Below the pieces are notes generated by a model. The model saw only the letters and a program-made list of their open reading frames with translations, did no database searches and had not been told where the DNA came from. Shown piece by piece: positions 49,225 through 59,107 of a DNA stretch of 64,000 nucleotides. This stretch comes from Bettongia penicillata ogilbyi (lineage: Eukaryota > Chordata > Mammalia > Diprotodontia > Potoroidae). Made by a program: the position numbers and the translations under genes. Each line of letters opens with the position of its first letter. Position 1 is the first letter of the stretch. The DNA is taken from positions 1 to 64,000 of the forward strand of contig JAJHZJ010000808.1 in the NCBI GenBank assembly GCA_023548195.1, given 5' to 3'.

Positions 49225-51179
49225 GACACTCAAGAACACTTAATGATTTTCAGAAACTAATTGGTTCTATTCAATGGCTACGTTCTGTAATTCCCATACC
49301 TGATAAGGAACTTGAGCCGTTGTATCAAACGTTGCGGGGCGATTCTAACCTTACCTCTCCCCGAGAATGGATGACTGCAGCCCTTCAGGTTATACAGGAT
49401 ATACAAAAGAAAGCCTCCTCATCATTAGTCCGCTTCAATCCTGAGATTCCTATTATGTTGGTGGTCCTACAGGAGGACCGAGGTATTGCGGCTCTATATC
49501 AAGCACATGGTGTTTTGGAGTGGCTGTATCGCCCAAAGGCTACTAAAGTTTTGCCTGATAAATGGGAAACCCTTGTGCTCCTTTTGCTCAAAGCGAGTGA
49601 GAGGTGCGTTCAGATTTTTGGGACTCAGCCTATCCTCAATCTGTCCGCTACTCCTCAAGCTTTACATCTTCTAGCTCAAAATTCTATTGACTGGGCGTCT
49701 TTATACGTGACCCATGTCCTCTCTAATAGCTCATTGCCTCCACCTTTACGTGGATGGAAAACCTTGCCCCTGTCCACACCCTCGTCCATTGTTTCATTAG
49801 CCCCCGTTGAAGGACCGAATGTATTTACTGATGCAACAAAAACAGGAAAGGAATTTATTTATGCTCCCCAGAGACACCTTCTAAAGGTAATCTCCACACC
49901 ATATTCCTCGGCACAGAAAAACGAATTAGCAGCCGTAATATGCGCCCTTCAATTGTTTTCAGAGGAGCCCTTTAATTTAATTACAGATAGTATGTATTGT
50001 GCTAATGTTCTTTTGTTTTTAGAAAATTCTCATATTATGGAAAATTGCTCTACTATTGCTCCTTTGCTAAAATCTGCTCAAAAGCTTTTTTTACTTCGCA
50101 ATGATCCTCTTTATGTTCTCCATGTATGTTCTCACATATCCACAGAGGGCCCTATCTTTTGGGGCAATCATGTTGCAGACAATGCCCTTAATAAGGGGGG
50201 TGCCTTCCTCCTTTCTCTATCACCACAAGAGGCCCACTCCAAATTCCATTTGTCTGCACGTTCCTTACGGTTGCTCTACCACCTTCCTAGAGAAGAAGCT
50301 AGACAGATTGTGAAACGCTGTACTAATTGTATTCCTTTCTGCCCTCCGCCTCCAGAGAAGGCTTTTAACCCCAAAGGAGAACTACCCAATGATCTTTGGC
50401 AAATGGATGTTACACATTATAACACCTCTTATATACATGTATGTATAGATACCTGTTCTTCCTTTGTAATGGCTACCCTGCAACCCAGAGAATCTGTTAC
50501 TGTAGTTATTTCGCATTTATTACAATGTTTCTCAATGGCTGGAGCCCCCAGCGCTATTAAAACTGATAATGGTCCTGCCTATACTTCGCGGGCCTTTGCC
50601 ACCTTTTGCATGGAGTTTGGTATACATCATGTTACTGGCATCCCATATAACCCAACGGGCCAAGCCCTTGTGGAGCGTGCTAATAGGACCCTTAAAAACA
50701 CCATCAAAAAACAAAAAGGGGGAGTTCCGGGGCGGCTTACACATGCACAAGTCGCGCAAACGGTTTATACCATGAATTTTTTGCAATTTCGAGATGACGG
50801 CCTAACACCAGCCATGCGATTTTCCGGCTACCCCGATCCTGGTAACGCCCGAATAGCATCCTCTACAATCCCACATCCACAAGGGTCACCACCAACCCCG
50901 TGTAAAAAAGGTAGCGTGATTTGGTGGAAGGATGCGAAAGGCAATTGGAATGGACCAGGGACGGTACTAATAAGGGGAAAAGGATATCTTTGTGTCTCCA
51001 CAGATACCAACCATGAAGGGGTCTGGATCCCATCCTGGGACGCGCGAGAGGTCCCCCCGGCCAACCCAGAAAAGCAGGAAAAGGAGACGAGGGAAGCGAG
51101 GACGAAGGAAGAACCGAACAACTCCGGCGATGGAAAAGGAAGCGAGGACGAAGGAAGAGACGAACAACTCGGGCGATAG
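49225..51179 (+). pseudogene. pol of the provirus: RT C-terminus, RNase H, complete integrase
   Basis: An in-frame region starts near 49225 with RT thumb-like sequence (SIQWLRSVIPIPDKEL). Counting from 49320, 619 codons are open. RT connection: 1-160. RNase H: Asp171 (VFTDAT), Glu202, Asp223 (ITDSMY) and Asp287 (NHVADNAL). Integrase zinc finger: His306, His310, Cys334, Cys337. DDE core: Asp363, Asp416 and Glu452, with exactly 35 residues between the last two. C-terminal SH3-like part: 530-572 (WWKDAKGNWNGPG). The tail is Glu/Arg-rich and duplicated. The RT palm, protease and upstream frame are missing, so no complete polymerase is encoded. There is no proper ATG start. The intact integrase motifs suggest youth rather than function. 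Confidence 0.82.
50708..50726 (+). promoter_or_regulatory. Internal polypurine tract inside integrase
   Basis: aaaacaaaaagggggagtt, identical over 19 nt to the 3' polypurine tract and first LTR base at 51586-51604. It encodes KKQKGGV just after the catalytic Glu of integrase. Whether it primes plus-strand DNA, as a central PPT does in lentiviruses, is inference. Confidence 0.55.
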
Positions 51180-51183
51180 AAAC
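51092..51183 (+). repeat. 46-bp tandem repeat at the end of pol
   Basis: ggaagcgaggacgaaggaag at 51092 recurs at 51138. The two units match nearly throughout, to gggcgatagaaa. Because 46 is not a multiple of three, the second unit is read in a different frame and brings the TAG stop. Confidence 0.85.
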
Positions 51184-51353
51184 AACATACTGGCTCCGGA
51201 TGCATAACTGATTATTACTGCCGTAGCTGGGACTGGGAAACCACAGATGACACTTATTGGGGTCCTTCTTCCTCCTGGGACTATATTAGGGTTACTGCTA
51301 ATTATACCATCAAACTTTTCAAAAGCGTCCCTGTACCCCGCTATAACCAATAA
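51180..51353 (+). pseudogene. env surface-unit remnant, gammaretrovirus-like
   Basis: In the same frame as pol, directly after its TAG (51177-51179), about 57 codons read to TAA 51351. They include [14 protein letters not shown] and [14 protein letters not shown], a pattern typical of the surface glycoprotein of gammaretroviruses and type D viruses. A cysteine usually found in the WxCE position appears as Trp (WDWE). There is no signal peptide, no fusion peptide and no transmembrane part, so it is a fragment that cannot act in entry. Confidence 0.62.
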
Positions 51354-51374
51354 TGGGCTTTCGCTGTGACTGTG

Positions 51375-51567
51375 CCAATGACGGGAATATTGTGGCTCCA
51401 TGACCTGGATAATCATGCCATTGGCTGCAGAGGTACCCAATGACGGGATTATTGTGGGTCCACCTGCCAGAAATGCTGGAGGTGGGGGCCACCCACATAA
51501 CCTAAGACAGGGGCCCTGCCCACTTTCGGTACCAGGCATGGAGTCAGGCCACATAGCCTAAGACAGG
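51375..51567 (+). repeat. Two pairs of short direct repeats before the 3' LTR
   Basis: 51375-51400 (ccaatgacgggaatattgtg...) recurs at 51437-51462 with about three changes. ccacataacctaagacagg at 51493-51511 recurs at 51549-51567 with one change. They mark an env-deleted, duplicated spacer. Confidence 0.8.
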
Positions 51568-51585
51568 CCCTTCACCTGCCCTTAT

Positions 51586-51603
51586 AAAACAAAAAGGGGG
51601 AGT
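51586..51603 (+). promoter_or_regulatory. 3' polypurine tract
   Basis: aaaacaaaaagggggagt abutting the TG of the 3' LTR, the plus-strand primer site in reverse transcription. Confidence 0.85.
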
Positions 51604-52046
51604 TGTCAGGGGCACAATGGACCAACGCCCTTCCTGGGGGGAAGAGAGTACTAGGAAGTCCTGACCTGCTGACGTGGCTCTGCCAGCTCAGCACTAGAAA
51701 GACTTCCTGGTCTGAGACTAAGCAGCCACCAACCAACCAGAAGGGGACACGACCCGGGATAGGGAATCATGCCCTTTTTTGGTTTGGTCTGGAGGGGCTC
51801 GCACCAATGAGATGAAAGCCTCGCCCTCAGGGTGGATCGGGGTGGCTACCCGGAACAAGTACCCTACTTAAACCAACGCCCTTAGCTGTTCGGGGGGGGA
51901 CTCCTCTGCACTTAATAAAGTATATGCCTCCTGAAAAAGTGTCTGACTGAGTCCCTCCGCCGAGTCCCCCGGGGAGGGAAATCCGGAGACGTCCGAAGCA
52001 GAAGCCCACTGAGAGAGTGTCACCTGAAGGACCCGGACCCGGGTCA
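51604..52046 (+). repeat. Provirus 3' LTR
   Basis: 443 bp, TGTCAGGGGC...CCCGGGTCA. Nearly identical to the 5' LTR. Differences seen: gaatcatgc versus gaaccgtgc, one T/C in the following T run, the G tract, gaaaaag versus gaagaag, and gggtca versus aggtca. AATAAA lies near 51914. Confidence 0.92.
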
Positions 52047-52052
52047 ATGATG

Positions 52053-52652
52053 TGTAAACTTTTTTTGTTGATCATGTCTTTCAGGGAGTTGGTAGTTTTT
52101 ACATTGTTTCTCCTGGATCTATTTTTCAGGTCAGTTGACATTGTCTGCTATTTTTTCATTCTTTTGACTTTGTTTTATAATTTCTTGATTTTTTTATAAA
52201 GTCATTAGCTTCCATCTGGTGTATTCTAGTCTTTAAGGAATTATTTTCTTCAATGAGCTTTTGGACCTCCTTTTCCATCTGGCCAGTTCTGCTTTTTAAG
52301 ACATTCTTCTCCTCATTGGCTTTTTGGATCTCTTTTGCCATTTGGGTTATTCTATTTTTCAAAGTGTTATTTTCTTCAGCATTTTTGGGGTCTCTTTTAG
52401 CAAACAGTTGACTCATTTTTAATGATTTTCTTGCATCACTCTCATTTCTCTTCCCAATTTTTGCTCTACTTTTCTTGCTAGATTTTCAAAATCCTTTTTG
52501 AACTCTTCCATGACCTGAGACCAATTCATGTTTTTCTTGGAGACTTTGGATGTAGAAGCTTTGACTTTGTTGTTTTCTGTTTGTATAATTTGATCTTCCT
52601 TGTCACTAAAGTAAGATTCTATAGTCTGATTCTTTTTCTGGTATTTGCTCAT
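52053..52652 (-). pseudogene. HAL1 ORF1, N-terminal half
   Basis: - strand ATG at 52652 opens MSKYQKKNQTIESYF and is open for 77 codons. Then 52416-52156 holds the coiled coil (GQMEKEVQKLIEENNSLK). The frame shifts between the two. It continues on the far side of the provirus at 46027. Confidence 0.8.
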
Positions 52653-53251
52653 TTTCTCAGTTATTTTCTTGACTTTTGAGCTCTTTGTGAAGGTAGTTCT
52701 CTACTTCCAGTGGGGATAGGGGGTGCAGTGTCAGCTGCTCAATCTCCCCACAATCTGTAGAGCTCCAGAAACAGTTACTGCCACTGTCACTTCCCTGTCC
52801 CTGCTGCTACTGCTGCTGCTGTCTTGGCCTCCTCCTCCTTGGACTCTTTCACCCCACTCCCAAACACCCTGGTCCTGGAGTCTGACCACTCTCCTCTCTC
52901 ACACAGGTTCCAAAGGTTTTTTCCACTGACCTTCCAACTCATCCTCAGTATTTTGGAGTCATGAAGTCTGGAAACTGCCACAGGTTCCCCAGATTCAGTC
53001 CCTCTCAAGGCCTGCTCAAGTCCCATCTGTGCCACATGGCACATGTGCTCTGCTCCCAGCATGGCCCAATAGACATTTCCTGGTGACCTTCCAGGCTGTG
53101 TTGGGCTGGAGATTTGCTTCACTCCATCATTCTGTGGGTTTTGCAGCTCCAGAATTTGTTTAGAGCCATTTTTACAGGTGTTTGGCTGGATGTATGAGGA
53201 AAGTACTGGCTAGTCAGCGCTGTTACTCCACCATCTTGTGGGATGGTCTTT

Positions 53252-54005
53252 GACAAGAAAACACACATGTTACATTGGATATGGAATTAATTTGGTTTGC
53301 TTGTTTGTATATTTTCTGATCTTAAAAAATTTGCGACATTTAAAAAATAAAATTAGTCATTTTATTAATAATGCTGACATTTTAATAAAAGAGGTCAGCG
53401 GCACTCTCCAATGCCAAAGGCCTTCATGGTAGCTGTCTTAAGGTTTATTTGCCCTAGGAAAGGTGGGTGTTCCAGAAAGTGGCAAGTAACTCTGGTTAAC
53501 AATTAATGAGAGAATGAATATTACAATGAGAAATGGGCTTACTCCAATGAGGGACTGAGAGAGTGACATTGTGTTACTCTTGGACAAAGACACTATCTCT
53601 ACACCCAGCCCAGCCCCAGCTTTGGGCAATCTAATAAAAGAATTATCCTCACTCAAACCTGAGTAGAGCATATTGGGCTTCCCCAGCTTATAAGGTTGAA
53701 TGGGTTCTGACCAAGACTGAGTAGAGTTAATTCAGTCTCATTATGAGTGATGTCCTTTAATAGACTGAACTTTGAAATGAGAATTATAAAATGGAGAAAA
53801 CTCTGAATCTCCCCAAATCATTAGTTATCAATAATCATTTCCCTCAAATTCTAAATCAAAAAGATATGTTAGGTTTCCATAACTCACTTTTGAAGATGCA
53901 GAGACGTTTCTCTCCAGAAGCACCAACATTCTCTGACATTTTTTGACATAAACTTCGAGTGTAGCAAGTTGTTTTTGCCTTAAGATCAATGAGCTCATCT
54001 TTGTC
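53252..54005. other. No gene seen; possibly an old LTR
   Basis: Contains the loosely repeated words gagtagagcatattggg and gagtagagttaattcag (about 53662 and 53720). An LTR fossil is possible but unproven. Confidence 0.3.
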
Positions 54006-54009
54006 TAAG

Positions 54010-54143
54010 TCAGGGGGAGGTAATCTGCAGCCTCCAGGCCATACATCATCTCTATGTCATCAAGTGCAGCCTATTGACAAAATCTAAGCTTCACAGGATA
54101 ATTTCCCTTTATACACCACAGGCTCCCCACCACTAATCTAGGT
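54010..54143. mobile_element. hAT-type nonautonomous DNA transposon (MITE)
   Basis: Ends agtcagggggaggtaatctgc and ggctccccaccactaatcta are imperfect inverted repeats of a CAGnGGTGGGGAnCCTG type, about 130 bp apart, with cagcctccaggcca inside. This fits short hAT elements of mammals. Confidence 0.5.
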
Positions 54144-54189
54144 CAACATCTTTAATACAGTTTCTATCAGAAAGAAAAGAACTATGAAT

Positions 54190-54765
54190 ACATATTTTAA
54201 CTGATCTTTATAGTGTCATGGTTTAGAGTCTCCTTCCTACTTTGATCACATTTCTTTTTGCTCTCCATCTTATTTCCTTCATAAAATATAGCTCCCAGAA
54301 GTGAAAACAGGATCCCAGATATGGTCTGAGCAGTGTAGAGTAAAAAAACCCCATCAATTCCCTTTGCTAGAAATTGGTCTTATAAATGCGACCTGAGACA
54401 AAAATCCTCTAGGGGGGGTTGACATCATAGATGTGATATTGAATTTGCATTCTATTAAAACTTGCAGACTTTTTCTTGTGAAATAAGCTACTATCCTGTA
54501 ATTATATGGTTCATTTTAAAATTCAAGTGTAGGATTTTGCATTCATCTCTCTTAAACTTCATCTTATCCATTTTAGTTTCAATCTTTCATTCTAGCCTGT
54601 CTAGAACTTTTTAGATTCCAGCTATTTTATCCCACATGTTATCTATTCCTCCCAATTTCATTTTTATCACAAATTTGATGACCATTCCATTTATGCCTTC
54701 ATCTAAGTCACAGAGAAAAACAAATCTTTAAATATGTCATAGTCCTGTGGCATTCCATTAGAGTA
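54190..54765 (-). mobile_element. CR1/L3-type LINE fragment, antisense
   Basis: gtgaaaacaggatcccagat, atggtctgagcagtgtagag, cattctagcctgtctagaac, tttgatgaccattccattta and tgccttcatctaagtcacag are blocks of CR1-clade antisense sequence. Strongly diverged. Confidence 0.5.
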
Positions 54766-57700
54766 TAGGATAGCAAACTATAGCCTGAAGGTTAAATCCA
54801 GGAAGAAAAGCATTTTTAGCTCATGAATCATACAAAAAGAGGAAGCTGGTCAAATCTGGTCCATAGAACATAGTTTATTTACCCATGAACTACAGATTTC
54901 CCTCAGGTTCACATTATTAATCACCACTCTTGAATGTGATTACTGAAGCAGTTCTTAACCTCTCCTGTTGTATTGTAGGAGAACCTATAACTTAACCTTG
55001 TTTACAAGGTTAGTACGAAAGACTTTGTGGAAAGTCTCATTAAAATATACATATACCATGTATATAGTTTTCTCTGATCAAATCTACTAACCTGATCAAA
55101 AGGGGAAATGAGATTAGCCTTGAATGATTTGCCTTAAATGAGACTTAGGAATTACCATTTCCCTTTACAATTGCTCTCAAGCTGTTCCTTTAATAATACA
55201 TTCTAGAATTTTGCAAGGAGTCAGTATGAAATTGATTTTTAAAACCCTACCTTATTCTATAATTTAAAAGACCATTTATTACAAGTGTGACATAGATTGT
55301 ATTAATATCAATGTAGAAGAATTTGATCTGTGAGCCCTAATCAATTTGATTAGTTCTCCAATCAACTTGATGAACTGATAGGACATAGACCTTTGTCTGA
55401 AGGGCACCTCCTAAATAAAGGACATATGCACATGGTTGCCTTGATGAGAGGACACGGGACACTTCTCTAAGTGGGGGTGACTTCAAGATGATTCGTGACA
55501 GAGTCAGGGGACATGGGCTTTTGTTATATGTGGTGCCTCTTCATTATTGTTTATAGAATTATTATTCTTTATAGAATATCCTAGTTCTCTTTCCCTTTTC
55601 ATCAGAGCAGATCTTTATTCTAGGGGGTGAAGGAAGGAGAAATCTGTCCCTCCCAAGAGTCAGGGATGGAAGCTTGTGATAGAGGCATGTTTAAGGGGCA
55701 GACATGTGCATGCATGAATGTTGTCTGAGAGAAGAATTTAGAAGATCATGTATTTTGAGCTATGGAGGTTGACAGACATTTAAGACAACCTCCACATTTT
55801 ACAGATGAAGAAACTAAGTCATAGAAATTTTGCGTTCAAGGATATTTTCTTTAAATTATAGCCTCCTGTGGCAAGGGGGTGATATAAAGAAAAAGTTTGA
55901 ATTCCTTAGGCAGTATGATCTCCAAATCTAGCCATCTAGCCAGAGAAAGGAGATTTCCTGTGAAGTATCAACTTTGGGGGTTGCATTATGTATAAATAAA
56001 AAAATCTCTGAGTTTGAGTGTTTTGTCACTGGCCTTTTTGATGTAGAAGATCATCAGAATAGTGTTTTTTTTAAAGGAATAGGATTGCCAGTAGAGTATC
56101 TCCCTGAAGTTGAAGGACTAACATGATATGATGAGATCAGAAGAGAGAGGATTCAGGGTAAGAGGTCTGGACCTTGCCAACCAAGGTACTGAAATGAAGT
56201 TCTTGGAAACTTCATGATGCCCTCAAGATGCAGCCAATTGCCTATGGGACCCCAAAAACTCTTAGGTTCACAAGGATCTGAGCTTGAACACATCAACAAG
56301 AATCATTAAGGATCTACTAGGTGATAGACATTGTGCTAAGAGATACTTAACTGATGAAAAGAATTTCCTTCTCTTTCCTTGGCTTGTTCACTCCTGTTTT
56401 ATTTGGAGGAAATCTCCAAAATAAGGCTTGGGGATAACTTATATCTAGGATTCCCTAAATCAAGGTGGCAGGGTCACTGAACATTTACTCAATGTAAATT
56501 AAGGGCATTAGATATGGGATAGTCTTTATTTTACCTCTACAAATATGTGTAAGATTTAAAAGCCTCAGAGAGGATCAGAAACGGTTACTGAAATGTATAT
56601 AGCACTTCACAGACTCTCATATTTCCATCTAGAAGCAAATATTTTGTGGGGCTAAAATTTTTGGATAAACAATTTTCTTCCTATGGACCTGAAAAGTCAG
56701 AATAGAAGTAATTGCAGGATTGACAGTCTTAAATTTCTAATATTCCACATAATGATTTCAGGCTTCATTTTCAGTGCAACCCTCGGCTAGAAGTCTTCCT
56801 CTTAGAAGGTGGTCTACAAATGTTTGTTGGAATGCTCACGTTCGGAAAAAATATTGTGAACTTGAAATTGATCCAAAGGCAATTCTCAAAGCTGGTGCTG
56901 TCCAGGAAATTGTCTTTCTCCTGCTAGACTTCTAGACTTGGATATCCCACTGAATAGAGAATTTAAAATCTGCCATGTACTTAAGAAGTTGTGATTTAAG
57001 AGTTTCTACATGTGTTTAAACTCCCCTATTGGGTCAAGTGCAAGTACATATCATCCTGCTTTGTGTTTTTGCTGCTGTACATCACTATTGTTGAGTTCTG
57101 GAAGGGAGGTGATGAGTACAGAGAAATCTACTATTTCATCCCTAGAATATGGCTGAAATCTGTTATATTATCATCTAAAATGTCAAGAAGAGGACAGAAC
57201 ACAAAAGATGACCAATTAATATTCAAATATTATTACATCCATGGGAGGTGTCATTCAGAGGAAGAACTATGCCCTGTAATCCCATTAATATCAATGCAGT
57301 TGTCACTAAATTGATCAAAATGAGCTTCTTACATGAATTTGAAAACATGTTATTAACCCAGATTTACATAATAATTTTTTTCATATAAAATCTGATTCTA
57401 AGAAACTTGAAGATCTCACAGACAAAGTCTCAATTAAAAGTTCATTGTGTGGAAATTCTTTTTCTGACACTGAGTGGGAAGAGAATGAAGGTAGATCCAT
57501 TAAAGTTCCTTCCCAAATCTTGTCCAGCTACTCTTGATTAAGTTTCTGAGGATATATCAAATCATTGATTGAGGCCAAGATGCAATTAGAGGACATTGTG
57601 GTTTTGACAGTGAGTAAGAAGATTGTTGCTCTGAATTGGATAAACTTTAAAATTTCAACAAGAGCTCTCAGTTTGTTCTTTAATATTTCCATGAGTACTT

Positions 57701-58205
57701 CCTTCACTAGTGCAGATTAAAATCCTTCTACTTCTTTAGTTACGATGACCAAAAATACCATTATTTTTGGTCAAATTTCTAGCATGCATTCTTTGGAATA
57801 TAGCTTGGCTAATCCTTAGTTAAATATAGTGTTCATTGTTAGGCTAGTTGTCAAAGTCTGCAAACACTCTGCTTCATGCCTTCTAAATATCTAGTATTTA
57901 CACTGCTAATAATAATTAGTAGTAGCAGCCCATGTTGTATTGATTCTTTAAAAATCACATACTACTGTCATAATCCAATACTATTCCAAATAGAACCCTC
58001 CCTTATAACCACAAAATACAACTAGGCAAAATAAGCTGAAGTGTTGATCGTGTCTGACAGTACATGCCTTATTCTATACCTGAAGTCCACCATTTCTCTA
58101 CTGTTAGGAATGAAGAATGCTACGTCATAAGTTTTGAGTTGAGATTGGTCATTGCATTTATTCAAGTTCTGCTGCTTTTTCATGTCATTTTCTTTATAAT
58201 ATTAT
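54766..58205. other. No gene seen; mostly unassigned
   Basis: About 3.4 kb. A short MIR-like complement (cacattttacagatgaagaa) lies at 55795-55840. An open frame of 100 codons at 57012-57314 has no domain, no upstream acceptor of quality and no conserved look. No RNA gene was seen. Confidence 0.4.
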
Positions 58206-58211
58206 GGTCAG

Positions 58212-59107
58212 GAGGCAGGTCCAAGATGGCAGAATAGGTGGAGCATTTCTGAGGAACTCTCCCAATATCCCCCTCTAAACAACTTTTAAAATAATGCAGA
58301 AAATAAAATTGTGGTGTGGCATAGCCAACAAAAGGTCTGGGTGAGACATACTTTCAACCTAAGAAAACTGAAGAGGTCAGTGAGAGGTTTGGAACTCTGG
58401 GGAGGGAACTGACCTGGAACAATGTGGTGGCAACACCAGCAGAGAGTCTTAGAGGCTATAGCACTTAGGACAACAAAAGCAGCAGTAGTTTAGAGAGCTC
58501 CCAGTCCAGAGACAATAAGGGGATTGGACAATTGATAAGAAATGGATTACGGGAGCCCCCTGTACAGGTACTTAGCATAGGACTGGGCATAGAGAGGCAC
58601 TTGTAGTAGCAAGGGAGCAGGGGATTTGGCCATTCCAGGGCAGAGAGGAGCTTTAGCATTTGTAGCTGAAAGAGAGCAAGGCCCCTGAACATCCTTAAAC
58701 ATGAGACCACAGACCAGGAAAGCAATGACAATAACTCTCCTTGGATCACACCACCTTGGAAAGCACTGAAAACTTATAGATTCTCAGAATTGTGAAAACA
58801 GCAGGTGAAAAAAAACCTGAGGCTTGGTATAACCTCTCTTTCCCATCCCATCCCAACTCCACCCTAGTTTAGCAGAAGTCACCTTTACCATAAAGTTTAA
58901 ACTCAAGAAACCAGGTAAAAAACTGAATAAACAACAAAAATAGAACCTGTTCATAAAACACCACTATGATGGCAGGGAAGCTGTAAACACAAACTCAGAA
59001 GAAGATGATTTGAAACAACTATGAGTTAAGCCTCAAAAAGTGCAGATTGGATGCAAGTCTAACAAGAATTCCTGGAATTCTTGAAAGAGACAGAAAAAAG
59101 AACAAAA
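58212..59107 (+). mobile_element. L1 5' end and 5'UTR, sense
   Basis: Starts gaggcaggtccaagatggcag with a YY1-like CAAGATGGC at 58222-58230, followed by a UTR of L1 type. It is cut at 59107 by an antisense HAL1. It may belong to the same L1 whose ORF2 resumes at 62372, although ORF1 and the ORF2 start would then be missing. Confidence 0.7.

Larger units (their letters stand above)
46028..52046 (+). mobile_element. Class II (betaretrovirus-like) endogenous provirus, mosaic and defective
   Basis: 6.0 kb between TG (46028) and CA (52046), with paired LTRs, lysine-tRNA-type primer site, gag remnant, long pol frame, env remnant, polypurine tract and 6-bp TSD. The LTRs differ by roughly six substitutions and one G-tract indel, so the insertion is fairly young. 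Missing: most of gag, protease/dUTPase, the RT palm, and nearly all of env. The middle (about 47090-49200) carries foreign retroviral pieces, including a whole unrelated LTR. Beta-type pol with a gamma-like env remnant resembles type D retroviruses; a type D endogenous family is known from the brushtail possum. Because LTRs, leader and PPT remain, it could in principle have been moved by proteins from another element, but it encodes no complete set. Confidence 0.9.
44623..53236 (-). mobile_element. HAL1, antisense, interrupted by a provirus
   Basis: The left part 44623-46027 holds the 3' region and ORF1 C-terminus. The right part 52053-53236 holds the ORF1 N-terminus and 5'UTR up to ctccaccatct. 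Removing the provirus and one 6-bp TSD copy leaves about 2.59 kb, the usual HAL1 length. The 15-bp TSD shows it inserted as a full-length unit before the retrovirus arrived. Confidence 0.87.

Noticed and set aside
50532..51554. Antisense frames up to 195 codons opposite pol
   Set aside because: Shadows of the pol frame and of the GA-rich pol end; no retroviral antisense gene of this kind can be supported.
57012..57314. 100-codon open frame, + strand
   Set aside because: No recognisable domain, no good acceptor or donor around it and AT-rich composition; it is within chance expectation for 64 kb.
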